64,000 nucleotides of DNA, from the NCBI GenBank assembly GCA_019279435.1, contig JAAALK010000079.1, positions 68,086,330-68,150,329 on the forward strand. The letters are read 5' to 3'. This DNA comes from Zizania palustris. Its lineage: Eukaryota > Streptophyta > Magnoliopsida > Poales > Poaceae. The notes under the pieces were generated by a model. The model was given only the letters and a program-made list of their open reading frames with translations. It ran no database searches and was not told the DNA's origin. The position numbers and the translations under genes were made by a program. How positions within the stretch are numbered: position 1 is the first letter of the stretch; each line of letters opens with the position of its first letter. Shown here one piece after another: positions 1-10,223 of the stretch.

Positions 1-25
1 ACAAATACTGAAAATGAAAGTTTAC

Positions 26-1638
26 CATTTCTGCAGAAAGAGCACCATCAGATTTGACTCCTGCGAGTAGAAAACACAAGAGGTCGATCCAATTACGAAC
101 AAAGAGGGTTTTTCAGCTCCAGTGAATCAACAATCTCGGAGAATGGCCGTAGAAGTTTGGTAGCGCCAAGAGCTCCTTGAGGTCCCATTTGCAGGATTGA
201 TTTCAAGAGAGAAGGAGCATATCTACCAGCAGTTGTGGAAAGAACACCTAAATCACCTCGAATAGAAAGTGGAGGCAAAGCCATTGCAACTGCAGACATA
301 GGAATAACTGCATCCTGAGATTGTTTTTAGTATGATATTAGCTCATGACATGTTTTAAAGGAACATAACATAGTCCTAGATTAAAAAAATAAATGTTCAT
401 GGCAAAGCTAGTATTTGTATCACATTCAATCATGATTTTAGTACAAATTTATATAACAGAATTTATGTGAGTACGAATGCACAAGAAAGGGAAAACCTTT
501 ATAATTTATGCATTGCCCGTGCATTTAGTAGTTCAGTGAGTAATGAGTTCATCAATAAGATTACCAATTTAGAAGTATTTTCGAAAGAAATTGAAATATC
601 AGATACTCACAAGAAGCCTTTTCCACTCCTGGACTGCATCAACACCAACAAATGCCTCAAGGTCCTGAAGGAATTTAAGAAGAAACAATATATCTAAGTG
701 AAAATTGAATAATCGATACAGGTCGTAAGTAGAGTTGAGTGAATGGTATCTGGTATCAAAGACTGCACACCTTGAGGAAATCAGTTGGACCTATCCGTGA
801 GAGGAATTGTCCTTCAGGTACATATACCATCCATGAGTCATATGACGCACAAGGAACTGATTCACCTAGTGCATCAAGGACCTGGCCAGTTGAATGACCA
901 CATCAGCTTCCAAGTTCTCGGTAGCAAACCACAATTAAAACTCATACCAACAAGTCATATCAAAGCCACTTATTGGCACCGGCAAAATATGAATTCTCTC
1001 TAGTTTACACCTCCATTGGGATTTGGGACTTGGGAGAAAGCAATTTGCTGACTAAGTGGTATGCAATTATGCATCACCTGGGCGAGGGGATTGGCCTGAG
1101 GGCCTCTGGACTGGAAGCCAGAGAACAAGGAGGGGCCTGAATCGAAGTTGAAGCCCTTGATGTCGAACGAGTGAGCGGCGCCTCCCGGGCGGTCATGACT
1201 CTCGAGCACGAGCACGTCCTGGTTGTACCTAGCAAGGAGCCCGGCGCAGCACAGCCCGCCGATCCCGCTGCCGATGACGATGACGTCCGCCTCCGGCCTC
1301 TCCACCGGCCTGACCGATTGAGAAGAGAAAAATCGATAAGTGCTGGCTGCGCTCTCTCTGGCCACACAGCTTGAACGGCGGAAATGGTGAGGCACGTACC
1401 CGGAGAGCGCGCGGTCGTCGCGCTCGGGGAAGGACGGGTCGGCGGAAAGCCCTTCGGTGGCCACAGCCCGAGCCCGACAGCAGCGCGTGGAACCAGCGGC
1501 AACGGCGAGCGCGCCTTGACGTCGTGGCCGTGGCGCGGCGGTGCTGGTTGTCGCTGCGCGTGAGCGCGGAGGGCGAAGAGCGAAGTGCCGGCGCGGAGGC
1601 TGCAGCGCGCGGGAGGCCAACGCGGCGGAAGCAGCCAT
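26..1638 (-). CDS. CRTISO-like FAD-dependent oxidoreductase, plastid-targeted; 3' part beyond window; apparent frameshift
   Basis: Five exons are visible on the minus strand: 1638-1400, 1309-1078, 881-771, 664-611 and 314-26. All have GT-AG borders and keep phase. The N-terminus is Ala/Arg/Ser-rich with no acidic stretch, like a chloroplast transit peptide. A dinucleotide-binding motif VIVIGSGIGGLCCAG follows at about residue 88, then the ESHDRPGGAAHSF stretch typical of carotenoid isomerase/phytoene desaturase-like enzymes. I assign it to the prolycopene-isomerase-like family; the substrate is unknown and it need not be the true CRTISO. The start at 1638 (MAASAALAS) is chosen over an upstream in-frame ATG at 1725 because the transit-like sequence begins there. 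In the last visible exon the frame breaks: it runs to a stop at 93-95, but another frame (VRNWIDLLCFLLAG, from 100 down) continues cleanly to a donor at 26/25. This implies one extra base near 101-112. It is either a pseudogene or a sequence error. The distal part lies left of the window. Confidence 0.8.
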
Positions 1639-3708
1639 CTCGGAGCTGGAGAAGCGGAAATGGCGCGCGTCTCGTCGGCTACAGGCTACAGCTACAGCTA
1701 CATCCTGCAGGCGAGAGGTTACCACTTACCACCACCCGATCGGTCATCGGTGGAGGTGAGGCCGCGGCCGCCGTCGGGGACACGTGGCGTCGGGGCAACC
1801 GAAGACGGCAAGCCGAGCTCACACGGCCCGATTCGTCGTCGTCCTCATGGGCCGACTCGCTCCTCCCTCTCCTCCCGGCTCCCGCCTCGTCCTCGTGAAA
1901 TTTCAGTTCACAGATCAATTGATAATTTTTACTCTTCTATTTTATATTATTATAGGTCTTTTATTTTTTATAATTTTTAATCGATTTTATAGAAAAATTT
2001 GCTAATAAATATATTATAAAATTACGTTTTATACACTATGAAATATATTTTAACAATCCATTTATTTGATATGTTAGATAATATATTTTTCCTTAGACTT
2101 AATCAAAGTCAGACAAGCTTGATTTTTAAGGATTTATAATATAAAACATAGCAAGTATCTATACTATTTTTTAAAAATCTTATGGCTTTTGTCATCACTA
2201 TTTGCATTCTTTTAATATTGAAAGTTGGCCTATGATCTCCATATCATTAAGATTTTCAAAGAGTGAAATCTAACAATATCTGCAACATATTTTTTCATTA
2301 AATATATCATAAAATATATTTATTTATTTAATATGTTAGATGCTAACATTAATCTTTAGCTTGATAAAATTACAAAGTTAGAAAAAAATTGCATACAAAA
2401 ATCAATCGGCTTATAATATATTGTTAGGAGTGAGATTTGATCATGTACTTTTATTCCAATAAAAATTGAGAATTTATTATTCGTATTTTATTGACATATA
2501 TGATTTTTTTAGATTGTTGCAGCATAAAATTTATGCCTAATAGGTTTATGTAATTAATATAACCTCGAAGAGTTATGCTATGAAAGGAATATGAACCTCA
2601 AAATGTCCATGTATGTATAATGTTTTATACTCGTTCAGGCATCTAGAAGGGGATAATAACTTTATATCTAGTTTATAGTGACTTTGGTATTCTATCCTCG
2701 TTCCCGTTATAATAGAGATGACTAGCATTTATAAGCAAAATATAACAAAAAAATATTTTACCCTCTACTTATAACCATAATACAAGACTTTGTTTATAGA
2801 AATCTATATGGATAAAACAATAAACTATTACACAAATACATGTGCAAATACCAGGAGCGGGTCCTTGGTTTATGTCTTCATGTCGGAGGGTTTTTTAAGA
2901 TTTTTAGTCTGCATCGAAGTATAGGCTAGAGAATGGACCGAAGACTTTGTATTGGAAAGGTTTCTGACGCGGATAACGGTGAAGAGGGGTTTCACACATC
3001 TTGTTTGGGCGGAGCCCGGAGTGGCCCCTGATGCTCATATATCACCGCACTTAGCTTTTAGCTTTGTGATTCTTAGAATAGTATTTGCGGTAGTCTTCAG
3101 GGGTGGAGCTATAGTGATGGCAGGGGGTTTCCAGAAATCCGGTACAAAAAAAATTTAGTTGTTATTAGCATTTTTTTTATCTTTTATGCACTCCTTGGAC
3201 TCAATACGGTGTACCGCTTAAAGTAGTGCACCCCCCTCAGTTTGTCTCTAGCTTCGCCACTCGGTAGTATATTTTCTTCGCTCAGGATGAAAGGGTCTTG
3301 AGTTTTTTTTTGCTTCCAAGCTCTAGAGAGCTTGGGCCTTTCGGAGGCCTCGAAAATACTATCATTTGGTTCTTATTAGAGTAAAGTTAATAACATGTGA
3401 GTCAAAAACGAAGAATGCAGTTAAACGTAGGATATATAATTAATTTTTTATATATCAATATCAATCAATGATATATAATTTTTTATATAACATTCCAGTT
3501 GAAGCTCGCATAAAAAATTATATGTGTTATATTTTAGAATTTATATTGTAAACATTGTATATTTACAATCGAATTTACAATTTTTGTGATCTTTCAAAAA
3601 TTATAAATTTTGTTTGCGACTTGCGAAGTCGGTGTGGAGTTTCGTCCCCACGGCGACTCCGCCCGTTGCGCCTGGCGAATTCCAAACCCGATCGATCCAC
3701 CGGCGGAA
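1639..3708. other. Intergenic region between divergent genes, AT-rich with repeat relics
   Basis: This stretch separates the divergent CRTISO-like and VPS9 genes. The first 260 bases are GC-rich leader or promoter DNA. From about 1920 it is strongly AT-rich. Two diverged copies of a motif around 'aatatgttagat' lie near 2060-2100 and 2325-2345, inside longer similar AT-rich stretches, suggesting an old duplicated MITE. Between about 2860 and 3330 the composition changes to GC-richer sequence with no long reading frame, probably a decayed transposon. No conserved coding sequence was recognised. Confidence 0.6.
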
Positions 3709-6700
3709 ATGGAGAGCCCCACGTCGCCGGCGTCGCGGCTGGACTTCTACGGCTTCGTCGACCGCATGCGCCGCCCTGCCGCCACTGACCTATTCCACTC
3801 CATCAAGAGGTTCCTCGCTCCGCCCACACCTCCTCCTCCTGGTCCTTCTCCTCTAGGTCCTTGCTCCGGCCGCCTCCCCCGCCCTCTGCGGATCTAATTC
3901 TGACCTGACGTTCGCCTGCAGCTTCCTAGTCTCTCTCTCTCTGGACGAGCCCAACGCCGAGGAAGACGGCAGCAGGGTCCAGACCTTCTTCGCGGAGATG
4001 GAGACCGCCATCAAGGACCACCCGCTTTGGGCTGATGCCACCAATCAGGAAATCGACCACGCGCTCGAGGTGAGTCCTAACCCTCGAGCTTGTTTCGGTG
4101 CTGAAATCCGCGCCGATGGCCCGTCGAAAAAGGAAATTTGCGCCAATGCGTTGCATTAAATCGAACGTGTTGCGTCTCTGCTGCATGTTGTTTGCGATTA
4201 GGGGCTTGAGAAGTATATCATGACCAAATTGTTCGACCGCACCTTTGCTCCGTCTGCGGAGGATGTGAAGGAAGACATGGAGATCTCGGAGAAGATTGGC
4301 CTCTTACAACACTTTGTTAGGCCTCATCACTTGGACATACCCAAAATTATGCACAACGAGTCTTCGTGGCTGGTAAGGAGATAATGGGCTCAACCTTTGA
4401 GTCCAGCTTCTCTCACCGTTAGTGTAGGCAGGAATTTAGAAATTTCATGGGATTTTCATTGTTTAGCTAGTATGCATGTACAAGTTCACAATGCATTAGT
4501 ATTACTTAATAATAATAGTTAATACTTTGTAAAACAGTGTGAGCAATGAACTTATGAGTTACGCCCCTTAGTAATATTTATATATTACATATGCACTTGG
4601 AAAACTTTGTTTAGTGATCATAACTTAAGGCAATCTTTGATTTGTCATGTTAGCTTTTTCCTATGACTGGTACATCAATGCTTAAAGTTTTACATTTGCC
4701 CCTTGTGAAAGAAAATAAGAAATATTGTCGGTAATACAACCAAGGCCCAAGCTAACTATGACCTTCATTTGGATGTTTGTTCCATTCTAGCTTGCAGTTA
4801 AAGAGTTGCAAAGAATTAATTCCTTCAAATCACCATTAGAGAAGCTTATATGCATTATGAGCTGTTGCCAAGTCATCAATAACTTGCTGCTAAATGTGTC
4901 AATGTCAAATGATCGAACGCCATCAGGGGCTGATGATTTTCTTCCTATTCTTATTTACATTACTATTAAGGCAAGCTTCCTTTTTTTTGCTTTGTATTCT
5001 CTTTTCTCATTCAAGTCACCTTCTAATATTAACAGGCTGACAGATCATTGAACAGAATGCTACCAGTTAATCTTGAGTACTTGTGGTTTAAGGCTTAAAA
5101 TCATAAATTTTATTCACCTCAGATCATATTTTGGTGTTAATGTAGGGGTTTGGGCATTATTTATGTATAGCTGAAATGGGTAACATTACTGATAAATCTC
5201 AATTTGATACTTGTTTATGTGGCGACGTGGTAGGAGCAGAGGAGCAGAGGAGGAATTGATTAATTACTTCTGCTTGCTTTAGTCCATAGCCCTGAAGGGG
5301 TACTTATAGTCCTAATACAATCTAATCTACTAACCTTATCTCTATCATTAAAACAGAAATAATCTTAACTAACTAATCTTATCTTAACTAATTCTAACTA
5401 ATTATGCCAATGCACATAACAATCTCTCCCTCCCTCGGAACTCAGCTCGTCCTCGAGCTGAAAATCTGGATAAGCAAGTCGTGCAACGGCGAACAACCGA
5501 AAACTAATTTCTGGTATACGACACGGGGTGCGCGTAGCAAATGACTCCTTGAACAGTTTGGATTTTCTATGGCAGGACAAGATTTTCTGTGGCAGAAATT
5601 CTTGTGCACCACAGCCCCCCCACCAGAACGACGTCACCTCGCACGCCCCCCTCCGAAGCCACCGGCGGGGCGCGCAGCCCCCCTCCGAAGACTGACGCCC
5701 CCCTCCGAAACCGCCGGCGGGGCGCGCGGCCCTCTTCGAAGACGTCGTCCTCCTCCTCCAAAGCCATCGACTGGGAGCGCCCCCTTCGAAGACGCCGCCG
5801 CCGTCCATGATGTTTGGGAGCGGGGTGAAGAAAGACGTGCAGAGGTGGTGGTCGATGCTGTTGTAGTGGTCCGTGTCGTTGTGGTCTTACATGCTGCTGC
5901 CTGGTGAGGACATGTCGGGCCCGGAGAAGCTGGACATTCCGTCCGCCGCTCCGGGTGCAACGCGCACCTCCTGGATGGGGGTTCCGGCTGACGAGGGACG
6001 CGATCGGTAGGACGGCGCCGCGTCCGCCGCTGCTCCCTTCTTCTTTCTTCGTGTTGAGGAAGCGACCGCCGGAGCCCCTCGCCCGGCGCATGGCATGGCG
6101 GTGGCGCGACTCGTGCAGGTACAACTTTCTGCCTTCGACGAGCATGTTCTCCCTCTCCGCCTCGACGCTTGTATTTCGGCAATGGAGACTGCATTGCAAT
6201 AGTGGCCGAGTGCTCCCTGGTCTTCTCTCCTTCATCTCCTGGCTCTAGATTCCCGCTGTGGATCTTGAGGAAGGCGGCCTCATCGGGGGTTGCGGGGATG
6301 ACGGCGCAGACGGACTCTACCCGTGGCTGCTTCTCCATGGTCGACAGCTTCCTGTCGGCGTCTCCGGTGGCCCTCCTGGAGTCGGAGGCGGCTCGCGGTG
6401 AGGTGACGACGCGGTGGGGGAACTCGTTGCGCCGTGGGGGAAACTCGACAGCGTTGAGGCCACCAGAGCCAAGCTTAGGTACGCCTGGAGGTTGGCAACA
6501 ACCTGCTGCAAATCTGCGAGGGCTTGCATATCTTCTGCGGTTGGGACGAACGTCGTCATGGCGTCGGATCTTTGGAACCTGGCTGCTCTGATACCAAATT
6601 GGTAGGAGCAGAGGAGGAATTGATTAATTCCTTCTGCTTGATTTATTCCATAGCCCTCAAGGGATACTTATAGTCTTAATACAATCTAATCTGCTAACCT

Positions 6701-8104
6701 TATCTCTATCTTTAAAACAGAAATAATCTTAACTAACTAATTCTAACTAATTATGCCAATGCACATAACACGATGCCTATTTTTTATAGACTCTTGGTAT
6801 GTAATTTGGTCCCTTTTTATGCCTATTTTGCAAAAGTTGGTAATCTGTAATGATCTTATGATGTAAATTTGTTTAGTTAATGTTTTACTCTTATATGCTT
6901 TATTGATGTTAAAGCCTATTTTTGTTTGGGTTCTCTAAGGCATACGAGTTTATCTAGAGAGCATATGATACTAGTAAACTGGAAGTTGTTACTAATGTCT
7001 TTATGTTATGTGTTTTACTTAGGGAATCCTATTTACGTAATACCTCCAAGTCCTCCATATTTCTGCTAAGTGGAGGACAACTGACAATGTACCCCAAAAT
7101 TGATGTAGGCTAACCCTCCTCAGCTGCACTCAAATCTAAAGTTTGTTCAGTTATTCAGAAGAGAAACAAAGCTTATCTCTGAAGTCGAATACTATCTCAC
7201 AAACCTCATTTCAGCAAAGATGTTTATAATAAATGTTAATGGACACTCACTATCCATGGAAGAAAGTGTGTTCCAGAAGCATATGGAGTCTGCAAGACTT
7301 GGTAGTCACATATCTGTTGATAGCCCTAGTAGTCCACAAGGATTGTCTACATCTACATCAGGACTGAACAAGGAATCTGATAGAGAAGGTATCTTTCTTG
7401 TCATTTTCAGTTTATTTCGATTGGTTTGTTTGAGCATAAATTTGCATCAAGTTTTCGATCCAATTAAAGTATCAGTTTCTCACTCATGATCATATCTCAT
7501 TTCCTTCTGCTTGCCGCGTTCATTTCAGGAGTTCGGCTGAAGCTTAACACAACACGCAAAACGAGGCACATCATTAGAGCATGATTAATCAAGTGTTGAC
7601 TATTAAAAAGTTGAAAATGGAATGATCTTAATTTATCAAGAAACTTTTATATTAAAAGTTTTCGCAAAAATCACACCATTAACGAGTTTAAAAAGTGTCC
7701 TGCAATAAGCCGGCTTAATAAGCCCTCTCAAATGAGTCCTAAGAACCGGTGTCCTTAGTAACTGCAGAAGCATTTAGTTTAAATGGTTATAGTTATTAGT
7801 TAGCCCTTTTAAGTAGCTACCTTTATATTTCTCTTTTAAGTGGTTGTGAAATTGTGGTGTTCCTTCAGCTATTAAAGGTTTTTGTTTTCCTGACTTTAGA
7901 TGCATAATCACAATTTTTAGTTAATATTTAACAGGATTAAGATTCCCTTTCATGGACTCAGAAACTGAAAGCTTGACTCCAGCGCAAGTCAAGCAATTGC
8001 ATGAGCTCTACAGGCAAGTAGTCACCAGATATAAGCTGCTGTCTAAAGCTTTAAGAAAGTTATCAGTAGATGAGGATCAGCTCCTTAATTCAGTGGATGA
8101 TTGA
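3709..8104 (+). CDS. VPS9A: VPS9-domain Rab5 guanine nucleotide exchange factor (VPS9A-like)
   Basis: Six exons: 3709-3809, 3922-4069, 4202-4372, 4791-4970, 7109-7388 and 7935-8104, giving 349 aa with an intact frame. The product should activate Rab5-type GTPases (RABF) on endosomes and in the vacuolar sorting route. The N-terminal helical region includes GLEKYIMTKLFDRTFAP. The VPS9 core contains CCQVINNLLLN, then GADDFLPILIYITIKA, NPPQLHSNLKFVQLF and LISEVEYYLTNLISA. The acidic-hydrophobic GADDFLP segment is the family's catalytic signature. The C-terminus after about residue 255 is variable, with a helical end (LTPAQVKQLHELYRQVV). It is somewhat shorter than other plant VPS9A proteins. Intron 4 has a GC donor (AAG/GCAAGC) with the usual AG acceptor, and contains an antisense LTR element. 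It could be VPS9A or a grass paralogue. Confidence 0.93.
5228..5421 (-). repeat. 3' LTR of the VPS9-intron element
   Basis: Direct-repeat partner of 6600-6770. It differs mainly by an extra 'agcagagg'-type repeat near its left end and an extra 'cttatcttaacta' unit near its right end. Confidence 0.85.
6600..6770 (-). repeat. 5' LTR of the VPS9-intron element
   Basis: The primer-binding site lies immediately left of this copy on the plus strand (6585-6596), which sets the element's orientation as minus. The LTR ends are TG and CA. Confidence 0.85.
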
Positions 8105-8914
8105 TGTAGCGGTGTGAAGATGCTAACCAGAGATGGCATTGGTTAGTTATATGCGGCCTCCATATCAGCGTTACCCATGCATGTAATGATTGTTTGAATG
8201 CACACGCGAAATTCTCCATTGGTTGTAGGAAAACAAACGAGTTGTGGTGCACCAATGGTTGTTGATGCCACTGCAATCCAGGCATCCGCAACAAGGTTCC
8301 AGGTCTTCCAGGATGCACTACAGGTATGAACAAATAATATTCAGAGCTGAGAATGGATGCGTGCTTTTGCATTGCGAGCTGTCTGATGAGCAATCATTTC
8401 CACAATTTAGTTGCTGAGCAGAAGCATAGCTGTGCGTCGGGAATTGCATTTGTTATATGTTGCTGTCGCTAATCATGTTCAACCGCTCTGTCATACAGCA
8501 AATACTCTATGCTGGAAGATGTCTACCCATGATTTGTTCATGATTCGGTTGGGGATCCTCCCTAAGCGCTGAGCAGAATAGCAAAATGATGCTGCCACAA
8601 CTTTCTACTACCTAAGATCGATCAACTGCCAACTGTTAACATCAAGTATGGTCCAGACGTCAAGTACTCATGTAGAAGTTCATCTTAACTATTGACTATG
8701 TCCTGTAATGAGCGTGGAGTGCTGAGATGCTTTTCTCGTGGTCGGGAAAGGGCTGAACACACTAACATTGTTACTCTGAAATTATGAATTGCTTCTTCTG
8801 AACAGTGGCTCACAAATTTCTGACATGTCACTAAAATGGCAGTACAGTTTGTTGATGAGATTTCTGGTACGCCGCAAAAAAAATTATAGTTTGAGTAATA
8901 TTACTCCAAAAAAA
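8105..8914. other. 3' UTR and downstream region of VPS9 gene
   Basis: No reading frame with recognisable homology is seen. The first few hundred bases are most likely the 3' untranslated region of the VPS9 gene, including a possible spliced 3' UTR segment. Nothing else is supported. Confidence 0.5.
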
Positions 8915-8996
8915 CGTGGTCGGCAGGATTCGAACCTGCGCGGGCAAAGCCCACATGATTTCTAGTCATGCCCGATAACCACTCCGGCACGACCAC
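8915..8996 (-). tRNA. tRNA-Ser (anticodon AGA)
   Basis: Read on the minus strand, the 82-nt sequence folds as a class II tRNA. The 7-bp acceptor stem is GTGGTCG/CGACCAC with discriminator G. The D-arm is GCCGGAGTGGTT-like. The anticodon loop is CTAGAAA with anticodon AGA. There is a long variable arm (GGGCTTTGCCC), and the T-arm contains GGTTCGAATCC. The long variable arm and AGA anticodon identify tRNA-Ser. A run of seven T follows on the minus strand (8908-8914), a normal RNA polymerase III terminator. No intron and no encoded CCA are present, as expected for a nuclear gene. Confidence 0.97.
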
Positions 8997-9179
8997 ATTT
9001 TGTTGATCTAGCATCTTATTTCTGATCATCACCGTGGCACGCCTGCTCATATGCAATTTTTTTTACTTATTAGTGCACCGATTAATCAACACACGAGCGG
9101 GGCACATTTTTTTTATAAAAAAAAAACACCTCTCGCTCTTCCCCTTTGCATTCCATCTCTAGCTCTCTGCGCCTTCCTC

Positions 9180-9645
9180 GCGCATGGCCTCGCCGCCGAT
9201 CCAGCCGTGCGTCGCGGCGGTGATGCCCACGTCGTCGTTAACCTCGTAGTCGTAGCGGAGCGTCTCGTAGAAGTCGATCACCGCCGCCCGTGCCGCCTGC
9301 AGGTATATGCGACTATGCGTTATTGCGTAACGATAGTTTCAGATAAGCATATATCATGCATGGGCATGGGTAGCCAGCTCTCGACGGCGGCGTTGACGAC
9401 GACTCGGCCGTGGCTCCGCCTGCAGGTATGTCGGGTACACGTTCCCCCAGAAGCTGGTGTCCTGGCCGACCGGCCGGAGAAGCCAGTCCATTTGCCACTG
9501 CAGCCAGCGGCAGAAACCAATCCATGGCTCCATGCAGTTGATGACCATACGTCCATGATGTGAGGAAAAGCAACCGCGTCGCCGGCCTCTTCGATGCACA
9601 AATCGTGGCCCAAGCTGACGGTGTTGACGAGATGGTCCCCTGCAA
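9180..9645 (-). pseudogene. Fragment of an unrecognised protein-coding gene
   Basis: On the minus strand a possible splice acceptor at about 9646 (TTGCAG/GGGACC) is followed by GDHLVNTVSLGHDLCIEEAG. After a frame change comes MEPWIGFCRWLQWQMDWLL, then VGQDTSFWGNVYPTYLQ. It continues below 9292 as AARAAVIDFYETLRYDYEV and GITAATHGWIGGEAM. High GC and amphipathic, Trp-rich, acidic composition look like real coding sequence, but I do not recognise the family. The reading is interrupted by a frame change near 9560 and by 123 bp of extra sequence bounded by a 14-bp direct repeat (9293-9306 and 9416-9429). No start codon or complete gene model is visible, so I treat it as a fragment or pseudogene. 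Confidence 0.45.
9293..9429. repeat. 14-bp direct repeat flanking a 123-bp insertion
   Basis: The sequence ccgcctgcaggtat occurs at 9293-9306 and again at 9416-9429. Removing one copy plus the intervening DNA joins VYPTYLQ to AARAAVIDFYE in one frame. The extra DNA therefore looks like an insertion with target or template duplication, as in filler DNA after break repair. Confidence 0.6.
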
Positions 9646-10223
9646 TAATCAAAACAGTTAAAACCATCGAAATCGAAGAGGAACTAGCCAGGAAGGGCTC
9701 TTGTGCTATTTTCAGTCGGAGCTTGTGTTTAGATAATTAGATCAATCATTTATGATCTTTTTAGTAAAACATTCAATCTCCTTTACATTGGAGAAGCAAA
9801 AAGAACACGGCTTAGATTTCCTGCCATCTTCTTACAAGTCATACTCATTACTGATTGATATCCATAAGCATTCTAGGTCTATCAAGCTTGAACATTTCGT
9901 CAGAGGAAAGCCAGGAACTGAGAACATAATCACACAACCTATAGCTTTTGAGTCAACGGTAGTGTAGTAGGACAAAAAATTTCATTGTTGGCAATAGTAG
10001 AATAACAAGGGCACCACTGATGTACAAACACGAGTAACTGATCCAAATTGTGAAAGCAGCCGTACTATGTTGCTCGCATATACATGATGAACATTTTTCA
10101 TGTCCTGAATGTAATCCTTTATTTCTGTTGCATGACAACACATATATTTTGAACAATTACAAAGAGGATCGATCGCCTCAAGCAATCCGATGGAGACGAC
10201 ATCGATGGCCACTAATACCATCA
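9646..10223. other. Region downstream of RABA2
   Basis: No conserved coding sequence recognised. The right part (roughly 9950-10223) probably holds the 3' UTR of the minus-strand Rab gene. Confidence 0.5.

Larger units (their letters stand above)
5228..6770 (-). mobile_element. Small non-autonomous LTR retrotransposon in VPS9 intron 4
   Basis: Two near-identical direct repeats, 5228-5421 (194 bp) and 6600-6770 (171 bp), bound an internal region of about 1.18 kb. On the minus strand each starts TGTTATGTGC and ends CTCCTACCA. Next to the minus-strand 5' LTR is the primer-binding sequence TGGTATCAGAGC (596 down to 585 of 6 kb), complementary to initiator tRNA-Met. Next to the other LTR is a purine-rich tract, GAGGGAGGGAGA (minus strand, about 5435-5423). 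Flanks are cgacg (5223-5227) and cgatg (6771-6775), a 5-bp target duplication with one mismatch. The internal region is GC-rich and has no gag-pol homology that I recognise; a short frame starting at 6559 on the minus strand might be a gag remnant. The left LTR has small internal duplications relative to the right one. Confidence 0.88.

Noticed and set aside
1371..1980. Long plus-strand open frames opposite the CRTISO-like first exon
   Set aside because: They are GC-rich shadows of the minus-strand coding sequence and leader, with Arg/Pro-rich composition and no conserved motifs.
5567..6338. Several overlapping long frames on both strands inside the VPS9-intron element
   Set aside because: They arise from GC-rich, low-complexity repeat sequence in the retroelement interior. 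None shows a known domain.
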